Position numbers and translations under genes: made by a program. This document shows positions 25,698 to 33,908 of a DNA stretch of 64,000 nt, one piece after another. The notes under the pieces are model-generated. The model did not search any database. It was not told where the DNA came from and saw only the letters and a list, made by a program, of their open reading frames with translations. This DNA is from Mycolicibacterium sphagni. GTDB taxonomy: Bacteria > Actinomycetota > Actinomycetes > Mycobacteriales > Mycobacteriaceae. The DNA lies in NCBI RefSeq assembly GCF_013337765.1, contig NZ_VBSB01000003.1, forward strand, positions 1 to 64,000. The letters run 5' to 3'. Position 1 is the stretch's first letter. Every line of letters begins with the position of its first letter.

Positions 25698-26312
25698 ATG
25701 CCGCAGGGCCAGCCGATCGCCGTGCCCGATGACGGCCTGACCACGCGGGCCCGGCGCAACACCCCGGTGCTCGCCGTCCACACCGGACCCGGCAAAGGCA
25801 AGTCGACCGCCGCCTTCGGAATGGCGTTGCGGGCGTGGAACGCCGGGATGAGCGTGGCGGTGTTCCAGTTCGTCAAGAGCGCCAAGTGGAAGGTCGGCGA
25901 GGAGTCGGCGTTCGCGGCACTCGGCAGGCTGAGCGCCGAGCAGGGCATCGGCGGTTCGGTGGAGTGGCACAAGATGGGCTCGGGCTGGTCCTGGACCCGT
26001 AAGAGCGGGTCCGACGACGACCACGCCGCCGCGGCGGCCGAGGGCTGGACCGAAATCGCCGGCCGGCTGGCGCAGCAGCGGCACGACTTCTATGTGCTCG
26101 ACGAGTTCACCTACCCGCTGAAATGGGGCTGGGTCGACGTCGATGAGGTTGTCGAGACACTGCTGGCACGCCCGGGCGGCCAGCATGTGGTGATCACCGG
26201 ACGCGACGCCCCGCAGCGGCTGATCGACGCCGCCGACCTGGTGACCGAGATGGCATGCGTCAAACACCCGATGGACGCCGGCCGCAAGGGTCAGCGCGGT
26301 ATCGAGTGGTGA
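25698..26312 (+). CDS. cobO: Cob(I)yrinic acid a,c-diamide adenosyltransferase
   Basis: This 204-residue CobO/BtuR/CobA-family enzyme transfers the adenosyl group from ATP to Co(I) corrinoid. The P-loop is HTGPGKGKSTAA (residues 28-39), unusual for this family in binding ATP in reverse orientation, and VLDEF near residue 135 is conserved. Length is typical. It starts 18 nt after the chelatase gene with a purine-rich ribosome binding site, and its stop overlaps the cobB start (GTGA). It is part of the late corrin-ring pathway and depends on cobalt supply. Confidence 0.94.
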   Translation: MPQGQPIAVPDDGLTTRARRNTPVLAVHTGPGKGKSTAAFGMALRAWNAGMSVAVFQFVKSAKWKVGEESAFAALGRLSAEQGIGGSVEWHKMGSGWSWTRKSGSDDDHAAAAAEGWTEIAGRLAQQRHDFYVLDEFTYPLKWGWVDVDEVVETLLARPGGQHVVITGRDAPQRLIDAADLVTEMACVKHPMDAGRKGQRGIEW

Positions 26313-27712
26313 GTAGCGTCCCCGCCGTCGTGATCGGCGCTCCCGCATCGGGGAGCGGGAAGACCACTGTCGCAACGGGTTTGATCGGCGCGCTACGGGC
26401 GGCCGGGCATCGGGTCGCACCGTTCAAGGTCGGCCCGGACTTCATCGACCCCGGCTACCACGCGCTGGCCGCCGGCCGGCCCGGCCGCAACCTCGACCCG
26501 GTCCTGGTGCCCGAAGAACTGATCGGCCCGCTGTACCGGCACGGCACCCGTGACGCCGATATCGCCGTGATCGAAGGTGTGATGGGCCTTTTCGACGGCC
26601 GCATCGACGAGCACATCGTCACCCCGGCCCGCGGCTCCACCGCGCACGTCGCCGAAATCCTGGCTACCCCGGTGCTGCTGGTGATCGATGCCCGCGGTCA
26701 GAGTCAGAGTATCGGTGCTGTGCTTCAAGGGTTTTCGACCTTCCATCCCGGTACCCACATCGGCGGCGTGATCCTCAACCGGGTTGGCACCGCCCGCCAT
26801 GAGCAGGTGCTGCGCCAGGCCTGCGAGGCGGCCGGCGTGCCGGTGCTCGGTGCGATCCCGCGCCACGACGAATTGTCGGTGCCCTCGCGGCATCTGGGCC
26901 TGGTGACCGCCGTCGAGCACGGTGAGCAGGCGCTGGCCGCGGTCGCCGCGATGACCGCGCTGGTCGCCCGCCACGTCGACCTGCCCGCCGTAGTCGCGCT
27001 GGGCGGCTCACGGGTGACGACGGCGCCCTGGGCACCCGAGGACGTCGTCAGGCCACCGGCAGCGCCGGATAGTCCTCGACCGCCCACTGCCGCATGCCCG
27101 GTCGTCGCCGTGGCCGCGGGAAAGGCGTTCAGCTTCGGCTATGCCGAACACCCCGAGCTGCTGCGCGCCGCCGGCGCCGACGTCGTCGAATTCGATCCGC
27201 TCACGCACACGCTGCCCGCGCAGACCGCGGCACTGGTGCTGCCGGGTGGCTTCCCCGAGCAGCACCTGGCCGACCTATCGGCCAACACCGAACTTCGTGC
27301 CCAGATCCGTGAGCTGGCCGCCCGCGTACCCGTTCAGGCGGAGTGCGGCGGGCTGGCCTACCTGATGGACGACCTGGACGGGCATCCGATGTGCGGGGTG
27401 CTGGCCGGCTCGGCCCGGTTCACCCCGCGGCTCACCCTGGGCTACCGGGAGGCCGTGGCACTGTCGGACTCGTCGCTGCACGCCGCGGGGGAGCGGGTCG
27501 TCGGCCACGAATTCCACCGCACCACAGCCGAATTCACCGGTAGCGTCGAACCTGCCTGGGGGTTCCGCGCAAGCGACGGACAACCGGCACGGGAGGGCGC
27601 GGTGTGCGCCGGGGTGCACGCGTCGTATCTACACACGCACCCCGCCGCACAGCCGCGTTCGGTCGCTCGGTTTGTCGAACGCGCGGCGGCACGCTTTAAG
27701 CTCGCCCGGTGA
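26309..27712 (+). CDS. cobB: Cobyrinic acid a,c-diamide synthase
   Basis: The 467-residue ATP-dependent amidotransferase amidates carboxylates a and c of the corrin ring with glutamine. The N-terminal P-loop APASGSGKTT (residues 11-20) is followed by a class I glutaminase domain with the nucleophile in AECGGL and a late His. The GTG at 26309 overlaps the cobO stop and begins right before the conserved VVIGAP strand. A longer frame from 26255 would overlap cobO for 58 nt and is not needed. Assignment is firm. Confidence 0.94.
   Translation: MSSVPAVVIGAPASGSGKTTVATGLIGALRAAGHRVAPFKVGPDFIDPGYHALAAGRPGRNLDPVLVPEELIGPLYRHGTRDADIAVIEGVMGLFDGRIDEHIVTPARGSTAHVAEILATPVLLVIDARGQSQSIGAVLQGFSTFHPGTHIGGVILNRVGTARHEQVLRQACEAAGVPVLGAIPRHDELSVPSRHLGLVTAVEHGEQALAAVAAMTALVARHVDLPAVVALGGSRVTTAPWAPEDVVRPPAAPDSPRPPTAACPVVAVAAGKAFSFGYAEHPELLRAAGADVVEFDPLTHTLPAQTAALVLPGGFPEQHLADLSANTELRAQIRELAARVPVQAECGGLAYLMDDLDGHPMCGVLAGSARFTPRLTLGYREAVALSDSSLHAAGERVVGHEFHRTTAEFTGSVEPAWGFRASDGQPAREGAVCAGVHASYLHTHPAAQPRSVARFVERAAARFKLAR
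27697..27702 (+). promoter_or_regulatory. Possible internal -10 box before cysG
   Basis: TAAGCT (27697-27702) lies inside the 3' end of cobB, 6 nt before the GTG of cysG. The geometry fits the leaderless promoters in this window, so cysG may also have its own transcript. The evidence is weak, as the position is within coding sequence. Confidence 0.25.
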
Positions 27713-28917
27713 CCGAGAACGCCTACCTCGTCGGCTTACGCCTGGCCGGTAAGAAGGTCGTCGTGATCGGCGGCGGCACGGTGGCCCAACGGCGCCTGCC
27801 GCTGCTCATCGGAAGTGACGCCGACGTGCACGTGATCGCCCGCGCCGCGACCCCGGCCGTGGAGGTCCTGTCCACCACGACGCCCGGGATCACCCTGGAG
27901 TTGCGCGACTACCGCGACGGCGACCTCGACGGCGCCTGGTACGCGATCGCCGCCACCGACGACGCGGATGTGAACGCCGCCGTCGTCGCCGAGGCCGACC
28001 GCAGGCAGATCTTCTGTGTGCGGGCCGACGTGGCGCGGGAAGGCTCCGCCGTCACCCCGGCGTCGTTCGACCACGACGGGCTGGTGGTGGGTGTGCTCGC
28101 CGGCGGGGAACACCGCCGCTCGGCGGCCATCCGCTCGGCCATCCGCGAGGCATTCCAGCAGGGCCTGATCGCGGCCGAGACCGGCGACGCCACCCCCGGC
28201 AGTGTCGCTCTGGTGGGTGGCGGGCCCGGTGATCCCGAGCTGATCACCGTGCGTGGCCGGCGCCTCTTGGCCCGCGCCGACGTCGTCGTCGCCGATCGGC
28301 TCGCCCCACCGGAGCTGCTCGCCGAACTCGGGCCGCACGTCGAGGTCATCGACGCCGCCAAGATCCCGTACGGGCGCGCGATGGCCCAGGAGGCCATAAA
28401 CAACGTTCTTATAGAACGGGCCAAAGCGGGACGCTTCGTGGTGCGCCTCAAGGGCGGGGATCCGTTCGTGTTCGCCCGCGGATATGAGGAAGTTCTCGCC
28501 TGTGCCGAGGCCGGGATACCGGTCACCGTCGTGCCGGGTGTGACAAGTGCCATATCGGTGCCGGCGATGGCCGGAGTTCCGGTCACCCACCGGGCCGTGA
28601 ATCACGAATTTGTGGTGGTCAGCGGCCATTTAGCTCCCGATCATCCGGAATCGTTAGTGAATTGGAATGCGCTGGCGCAATTGTCGGGAACGATAGTTCT
28701 GCTGATGGCGGTCGAACGCATCGAATTGTTTGCCGAAGCACTGATTACAGGCGGCCGACCTGCGGAAACGCCGGTTCTGGTGGTGCAGCACGGCACCACG
28801 GCGGCCGAACGGATCGTGCGGACCACGCTGCGTGATGCGCCCGAGCGGATTCGAACCGACGGTATTAGGCCTCCCGCGATCATCGTGATCGGCTCGGTAG
28901 CGGCCTTCGCGGCTTAA
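27709..28917 (+). CDS. cysG: Siroheme synthase-type fusion (precorrin-2 dehydrogenase + SUMT methyltransferase)
   Basis: The 402-residue protein fuses a precorrin-2 oxidase/ferrochelatase domain (GGGTVAQRR near residue 20, ATDDADVN near 84) to a uroporphyrinogen-III C-methyltransferase domain (VGGGPGDPELITVRG near residue 165, RLKGGDPFVFARG near 245). It makes precorrin-2 and siroheme, the branch point to cobalamin and to sulfite/nitrite reductases. At 402 residues it is shorter than E. coli CysG because the inter-domain part is reduced. The C-terminal half contains clustered rare codons (ATA, TTA, AGG) unlike its neighbours. The GTG overlaps the cobB stop. Confidence 0.9.
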   Translation: MTENAYLVGLRLAGKKVVVIGGGTVAQRRLPLLIGSDADVHVIARAATPAVEVLSTTTPGITLELRDYRDGDLDGAWYAIAATDDADVNAAVVAEADRRQIFCVRADVAREGSAVTPASFDHDGLVVGVLAGGEHRRSAAIRSAIREAFQQGLIAAETGDATPGSVALVGGGPGDPELITVRGRRLLARADVVVADRLAPPELLAELGPHVEVIDAAKIPYGRAMAQEAINNVLIERAKAGRFVVRLKGGDPFVFARGYEEVLACAEAGIPVTVVPGVTSAISVPAMAGVPVTHRAVNHEFVVVSGHLAPDHPESLVNWNALAQLSGTIVLLMAVERIELFAEALITGGRPAETPVLVVQHGTTAAERIVRTTLRDAPERIRTDGIRPPAIIVIGSVAAFAA

Positions 28918-28936
28918 ACTTCTCTTAAGATTCCTG

Positions 28937-28942
28937 TAGGGT
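28937..28942 (+). promoter_or_regulatory. -10 box of leaderless efpA promoter
   Basis: TAGGGT (28937-28942) is 8 nt upstream of the efpA ATG at 28951. The same TAGGGTTG sequence with identical spacing precedes the paralogue at 30571. Confidence 0.5.
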
Positions 28943-28950
28943 TGGCCGCT

Positions 28951-30516
28951 ATGACGGCTCTCAACGACGCTGCGCGGGCGACCGCCAACAGCTCAGAGCG
29001 CGCTGTTCCCATGCGCCTGGAGTCGACGTCCCTGGAGCGGACCAGCAAGTACCCGACCTGGCTGCCGTCGCGGCGCTTCCTGGCCGCGGTGACCGCCATC
29101 GGCGGCATGCAGCTGCTGGCCACGATGGACAGCACCGTGGCGATCGTGGCTTTGCCCAAGATCCAGGACGAGCTGAGCCTCTCTGATGCGGGGCGCAGCT
29201 GGGTCATCACCGCCTACGTGCTGACGTTCGGCGGCCTGATGTTGCTCGGCGGCCGGCTGGGCGACACGATCGGACGCAAGCGCACCTTCATCGTCGGCGT
29301 CGCGCTGTTCACCATCGCCTCGGTGCTGTGCGGTATCGCCTGGGACGAAGCAACTTTGGTGATCGCGCGCCTGCTGCAAGGTGTCGGCGCGGCAATCGCC
29401 TCACCCACTGGCCTGGCGCTGGTGGCCACCACATTCCCCAAGGGCCCGGCACGCAATGCCGCGACCGCGGTGTTCGCCGCCATGACGGGTGTCGGCTCGG
29501 TGATGGGCCTGGTCGTCGGCGGCGCGCTGGTCGAGGTGTCCTGGCGGCTCGCGTTCCTGGTGAACGTGCCGATCGGCCTGCTGATGCTGTACCTGGCTCA
29601 CAAGACGCTGCGGGAAACCCACAAAGAGCGGATGAAGCTCGACGCGGCCGGCGCACTGCTGGCCACCGTGGGCTGTACGGCCGCAGTGTTCGGTTTCTCC
29701 CAGGGGCCGGAGAATGGCTGGCTCACCCCGGTCAGCATGGCCTCGGCCGCGATTGCCGCGGTGGCGTTCCTGGCCTTCGTCATCGTGGAGCGCACCGCCG
29801 AGAACCCCGTCGTCCCGTTCAGCCTGTTCCGCGACCGCAATCGGCTGGCGACATTTGCCGCCGTGTTCCTCGCCGGCGGGGTCATGTTCACGCTGACCGT
29901 CACGATCGGTCTGTACGTGCAGGACATCATGGGCTACAGCGCCCTGAAGGCCGGTATCGGCTTTATCCCGTTCGTCGTCGCGCTGGGTATCGGCCTTGGA
30001 CTGTCCTCGGCCCTGGTGTCCCGGTTCCCACCGCGGATCCTGGTGATCGCCGGCGGTGTGCTGGTGCTGGCCGCGATGATCTACGGCTCCACGCTCAACG
30101 GCGGCATCCCGTACTTCCCGAACCTCGTCATCCCGATCACGGTCGGCGGCCTCGGTATCGGCATGATCGTCGTGCCGTTGATGGTGTCGGCCATCGCCGG
30201 TGTCGGATTTGACCAGATCGGACCGGTATCGGCGATCGCGCTGATGCTGCAGAACCTCGGCGGACCCGTGGTGCTGGCCATCATCCAGGCCGTCATCACC
30301 TCGCGGACGCTGTACCTGGGCGGCACCACCGGCCCGGTGAAGAAAATGAACGAGGCGCAGCTGCACGCCCTGGACCAGGGCTACACCTACGGCCTGCTGT
30401 GGGTCGCCGCTGTCGCGGTGATCGTCGGCGCTGTCGCGCTGTTCATCGGCTACACCGCGTCGCAGGTCGCGCACGCCCAGGAAGTCAAAGACGCGATCGA
30501 CGCCGGAGAGCTCTAA
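28951..30516 (+). CDS. efpA: EfpA, major facilitator efflux transporter (DHA2, 14 TM)
   Basis: The 521-residue MFS protein matches mycobacterial EfpA throughout. Shared stretches include TMDSTVAIVALPKIQ in TM1, GGRLGDTIGRKR (motif A), and the C-terminal SRTLYLGGTTGPVK and AHAQEVKDAIDAGEL. EfpA is a 14-helix drug/lipid efflux or transport protein of the plasma membrane, induced by several anti-mycobacterial drugs. ATG 28951 matches the M. tuberculosis N terminus (MTALND); an in-frame TTG at 28942 overlaps the -10 box. It is followed by a tandem paralogue, which is absent in the M. tuberculosis locus as I recall it. Confidence 0.94.
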   Translation: MTALNDAARATANSSERAVPMRLESTSLERTSKYPTWLPSRRFLAAVTAIGGMQLLATMDSTVAIVALPKIQDELSLSDAGRSWVITAYVLTFGGLMLLGGRLGDTIGRKRTFIVGVALFTIASVLCGIAWDEATLVIARLLQGVGAAIASPTGLALVATTFPKGPARNAATAVFAAMTGVGSVMGLVVGGALVEVSWRLAFLVNVPIGLLMLYLAHKTLRETHKERMKLDAAGALLATVGCTAAVFGFSQGPENGWLTPVSMASAAIAAVAFLAFVIVERTAENPVVPFSLFRDRNRLATFAAVFLAGGVMFTLTVTIGLYVQDIMGYSALKAGIGFIPFVVALGIGLGLSSALVSRFPPRILVIAGGVLVLAAMIYGSTLNGGIPYFPNLVIPITVGGLGIGMIVVPLMVSAIAGVGFDQIGPVSAIALMLQNLGGPVVLAIIQAVITSRTLYLGGTTGPVKKMNEAQLHALDQGYTYGLLWVAAVAVIVGAVALFIGYTASQVAHAQEVKDAIDAGEL

Positions 30517-30556
30517 CTTCCCGCTCGTGCCTGAAGGGCTGCCCAATTCGGGGCGG

Positions 30557-30562
30557 TAGGGT
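30557..30562 (+). promoter_or_regulatory. -10 box of the efpA paralogue
   Basis: TAGGGT (30557-30562) lies 8 nt before ATG 30571, with the same sequence and spacing as the efpA promoter. This suggests the promoter was duplicated with the gene. Confidence 0.5.
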
Positions 30563-30570
30563 TGCTTCCC

Positions 30571-32064
30571 ATGTCTGGCGCGAGCGGTCCGCTACCGGCC
30601 ACCAGACCGCTTGCCTCCCGTGTTCTGGGCGTCGCGATCGTCGCGATCACCGGCATGCAGTTGATGTCCACGCTGGACGGCACCATCGTGATCGTCGCGC
30701 TGCCGCGCATGCAGGCCGAGCTCGGCCTGTCCGATGCCTCCAAGAGCTGGGTGATCACCGCCTACGTGCTGACCTTCGGCGGCCTGCTGCTGCTCGGTGG
30801 GCGCGTCGGTGACGCCGTCGGCCACAAACGGGCGTTCATCTCCGGCGTCGGTGTCTTCACCATCGCCTCACTGGCCTGCGGGCTGGCCAACGAACAGTGG
30901 ACGCTGATCGTGGCCCGCGCGGTGCAGGGCATGGGCGCGGCGGTGGCCGCCCCGACCGGGCTGGCGCTGATCGCCACCACGTACGCCGTCGGTCATGCCC
31001 GTAATCAGGCGCTGGCGGTGTCGGCGGCCATGCAGGGCCTCGGCTCGGTGCTGGGGCTCGTCCTGGGTGGTGCGCTGACCGGCCTGTCCTGGCGGCTGGC
31101 GTTCCTGGTCAACGTGCCGATCGGCATCTTCATCATCGTCGTCGCGCTGACCCGTCTCGAGGAAACCCGGCACGAACGTCTCAAACTCGACGTCACCGGT
31201 GCGCTGCTCGCCACCCTGGCGTGTACCGCGGCAGTGCTCGTCTTCACCCAGGGCCCACCGCGGGGCTGGATCGATCCGTGGGTGATCGGTGCCGGCGTGG
31301 CGGCGGTGGTCTTCCTGGTCGCCTTCCTGGTCGTCGAACGCGGCGCCGACAATCCGCTGGTGCCGTTCTCGGTGTTCGACAACCGCAGCCGCGTCGCCTC
31401 CTTCGTCGCGTACTTCCTGGCCGGCGGCGTGATGCTGACGCTGAGCGTGATGATCGGTCTGCTCGTCCAAGACGTGCTCGGCTACTCGCCGCTGCGGGCG
31501 GGAATCTGCTTCATGCCGTTCGCGGCCGCCTTCGTCGTCGGTAATGTCGCGGCCACCAAGCTGGCGCTGCGAGTGCCGCCGCGCTGGGTGATCCTCGGCG
31601 GCGGGTTACTTGTGCTCGCGGCCATGCTCTACGGCTCGACGCTGAACCGCCAGATCCCGTATTTCCCCGACCTCTTCGTCCCGATCGTCGTGGGCGGCCT
31701 GGGCATCGGCATCATCTCGGTGATCCTGCCGCTGTGCACGCTGGCCAATGTCGGCCCGCGGGAGGTCGGTCCGGTCTCCTCGATCACCCTCATGGTGTTC
31801 AACCTCGGCGGGCCGCTGGTGCTGGTGGTCATCCAGGCTGTGCAGACCTCCCGCACCCTGTACCTGGGCGGCACCACAGGGCCGGTGAAGTACATGACGC
31901 CCGCCCAGCTCGACGCGCTCGGCTACGGCTACACCTATTCGCTGCTGTGGGTCGCCGGCATCGCGCTGCTCGTCGGGGTTGCCGCCCTCGGGATCGGATT
32001 CTCGACCCGAGATATCGCCGCCGCTCAGCACACCCGCGAAGCCGTCGAGGCCGGCGAGCTGTAA
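30571..32064 (+). CDS. EfpA-family MFS transporter, tandem paralogue
   Basis: This 497-residue DHA2-type transporter is closely related to the adjacent EfpA. It has MQLMSTLDGTIVIVALP in TM1, GGRVGDAVGHKR as motif A, and the same C-terminal signatures SRTLYLGGTTGPVK and TREAVEAGEL. It has diverged at several intramembrane positions (for example Ser to Gly after the TM1 Asp), so substrate range probably differs. It has its own promoter-like box and starts 54 nt after efpA. The N terminus is shorter than in EfpA. The gene duplication is evident; the substrate is unknown. Confidence 0.88.
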   Translation: MSGASGPLPATRPLASRVLGVAIVAITGMQLMSTLDGTIVIVALPRMQAELGLSDASKSWVITAYVLTFGGLLLLGGRVGDAVGHKRAFISGVGVFTIASLACGLANEQWTLIVARAVQGMGAAVAAPTGLALIATTYAVGHARNQALAVSAAMQGLGSVLGLVLGGALTGLSWRLAFLVNVPIGIFIIVVALTRLEETRHERLKLDVTGALLATLACTAAVLVFTQGPPRGWIDPWVIGAGVAAVVFLVAFLVVERGADNPLVPFSVFDNRSRVASFVAYFLAGGVMLTLSVMIGLLVQDVLGYSPLRAGICFMPFAAAFVVGNVAATKLALRVPPRWVILGGGLLVLAAMLYGSTLNRQIPYFPDLFVPIVVGGLGIGIISVILPLCTLANVGPREVGPVSSITLMVFNLGGPLVLVVIQAVQTSRTLYLGGTTGPVKYMTPAQLDALGYGYTYSLLWVAGIALLVGVAALGIGFSTRDIAAAQHTREAVEAGEL

Positions 32065-32160
32065 CCAGCTCACACTGCGGCCTGCCGCCGCGTGAACTTA
32101 TCCTTACCAAGCCGGTACCGCGCGGTAATTGATCCGGGTGGAAGGAGGTCGAGGCTATGG

Positions 32161-32427
32161 GTGATGAGCGTGGTTGCTGTTTCTCCCGAGGACTTCGAGC
32201 CTTGGCCCACTCGGTCGGCGCATCCTGCTGATCAGGCGCAGGCGCGTCTCTTCGAGGAAATCCTGCGCCGGGAGCTGGACGACGTCGAAATCCTCGCCGC
32301 GCGAGTCCGAACTGCCAGGGCGGATCACAGTGACATCCGGCTACGGCACGACCTACAGCGGTTCAATGCACGCATCAACGAGCTGCGTGGACTGCTCACC
32401 GCGTTGGAGAACCGGTTCAGTCCGTAG
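32161..32427 (+). CDS. Small hypothetical protein, helical
   Basis: This 88-residue protein of unknown function starts at GTG 32161 (ATG 32164 is also possible). A strong GAAGGAGG lies at 32141-32148. The sequence from residue ~25 onward is amphipathic and charged (LFEEILRREL, LRHDLQRFNARINELRGLL), suggesting a two-helix hairpin or coiled coil. Codon third positions are GC-rich, as in real genes of this genome. It is an isolated gene, convergent with the purine permease. A different frame from ATG 32157 has better ribosome binding site spacing but ends after about two dozen codons. Confidence 0.5.
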   Translation: MMSVVAVSPEDFEPWPTRSAHPADQAQARLFEEILRRELDDVEILAARVRTARADHSDIRLRHDLQRFNARINELRGLLTALENRFSP

Positions 32428-32442
32428 GGCTCAGCCCCGCCC

Positions 32443-33861
32443 CTAGATCAATCCCCGTCGCTTCGCTCGCCCCCGTGCCACCCGATAGCCGCCGTAAACC
32501 GCCGCTGCGACAAGGAAATTCACGAAGTACGCCAGATCGGCTCCGTGCAGCGCGGTGGCTACCGGGCCGACGATCAGGTTGGTGTGCATGAACGGCACCG
32601 CCGCGGCGAACGCGACGAAGAACGCCGCAAGCGCCACCAGTCCGTCGGTGCGCGGCGTCACTTCGGCGGCAGGGTTCACGGTGTCGCGCCCGGCACTGCG
32701 GTAACGCCAGTCGATGGCCACGATCGCGACGAACGCCGGGATCCAGTAGCTGATGAACAGCAGCACACCCTGGAAGCGGGAGGCCAGGTCACCGGAGTGC
32801 AGCCACATGGTGAGCGCGAACGCGATCACCACCACCACGACCGCCGACACCGGCCGTCGCACCCGAACTCCGACGGTCTGCAGCGCCAGCGAGCCGCTGT
32901 AATCGTTCATCGCGTTGGAGGCCACCGAACCCAGCGCGATCACCAGCAGCGCCACCGCGCCCAGCACGCCGCCACCCATGATCTCCCGCACGCCCTGCGC
33001 GGTCTGGTCGGTGAGCGTGCCCGCGGCAGCCACGCCGATGGCCTGGACGGCGATATAGGCCACCGCCAGCCCGCCGAATGTGTAGCCGAACACCGCCTTT
33101 CGCGACGTGTTCACGGGAAGGTAGCGGCTGTAGTCGGAGGCGTAGCTGGCCCACGAGATCGCCAGGCTCAGCGCGATCGTGACCTCGAGGGCGAACGCCC
33201 CGGCCAGATCCGCACCGCTCAGGGTGGGCAGCGAGATCACCTGATGTCCGCCGATCAATTTCCAGGCGAACACCGCGAACGTCACGATGAGCACCACGGT
33301 CATCACGGCTTGTACGCGGTGGATCACCTCGTAGCCGAAGACCCCGACGGCGCCCTGCGCCGCCAGCACGATGACGACCGCCAGCCAGAACGGCATACCC
33401 ACCAGCTCGGCCAGTGCCTCACCACCGAACAGCCCGACCAGGCCGTCCCAGGCGATCGACGACAACCACTGGATCACCGCGACCACGCCGACGGTGCCGC
33501 CAAATGCCATGCGCGCGTTGGGTAATTGCGCGGTGCCGGTACGCGGACCCCAGGTGGACAGATAGCCGACGGCCAGTGAGCCGACGACCGTGCCGATCAC
33601 CATCGCCAGCAGGCCCAGCCAGAACCCCAGCCCCAGCACCACGGCCAGCGTGCCGGTGAACACCACCGTCATGTTGACCTGCGGGGCGAACCACACCGTG
33701 AACAGTCGCCGGGCGGATCCGTACCGGTTGCCCGGCGGGATCGGTGCGATGCCGTGGGTCTCGACCGCCATGTCACCGACATGGGATGGCATCCGGCCGG
33801 AGTAGGTTTGGGCCGCCAGAGAAGACCCAGCAGACGCTGTGGGCGACGATTCAGGTGTCAC
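32443..33861 (-). CDS. NCS1-family cytosine/purine permease
   Basis: The 472-residue membrane protein has about 12 helices and fits the NCS1 (CodB/PucI-type) nucleobase:cation symporters. Indicators are WFAPQVNMTVVFTG in TM1, the GPRTGTAQLPNARMAFG loop and SWASYASDYSRYLP. It would import a purine, pyrimidine, hydantoin or allantoin-like compound. The start is GTG 33861 or ATG 33792 (MPSHVGD); the first ~23 residues are low complexity. No nucleobase-degrading enzyme is adjacent, so the substrate cannot be narrowed. It is divergent from the next membrane protein gene. Confidence 0.85.
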   Translation of the reverse strand: MTPESSPTASAGSSLAAQTYSGRMPSHVGDMAVETHGIAPIPPGNRYGSARRLFTVWFAPQVNMTVVFTGTLAVVLGLGFWLGLLAMVIGTVVGSLAVGYLSTWGPRTGTAQLPNARMAFGGTVGVVAVIQWLSSIAWDGLVGLFGGEALAELVGMPFWLAVVIVLAAQGAVGVFGYEVIHRVQAVMTVVLIVTFAVFAWKLIGGHQVISLPTLSGADLAGAFALEVTIALSLAISWASYASDYSRYLPVNTSRKAVFGYTFGGLAVAYIAVQAIGVAAAGTLTDQTAQGVREIMGGGVLGAVALLVIALGSVASNAMNDYSGSLALQTVGVRVRRPVSAVVVVVIAFALTMWLHSGDLASRFQGVLLFISYWIPAFVAIVAIDWRYRSAGRDTVNPAAEVTPRTDGLVALAAFFVAFAAAVPFMHTNLIVGPVATALHGADLAYFVNFLVAAAVYGGYRVARGRAKRRGLI

Positions 33862-33908
33862 CCATCCACCCTAGAGTGCCGGTGACCGCACGCCGCCGCC
33901 GGAGGAAG

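Noticed and set aside
26255..26308. Extended N terminus of CobB
   Set aside because: It lies inside cobO; the GTG at 26309 overlaps the cobO stop in the usual coupled manner and is directly before the P-loop strand.
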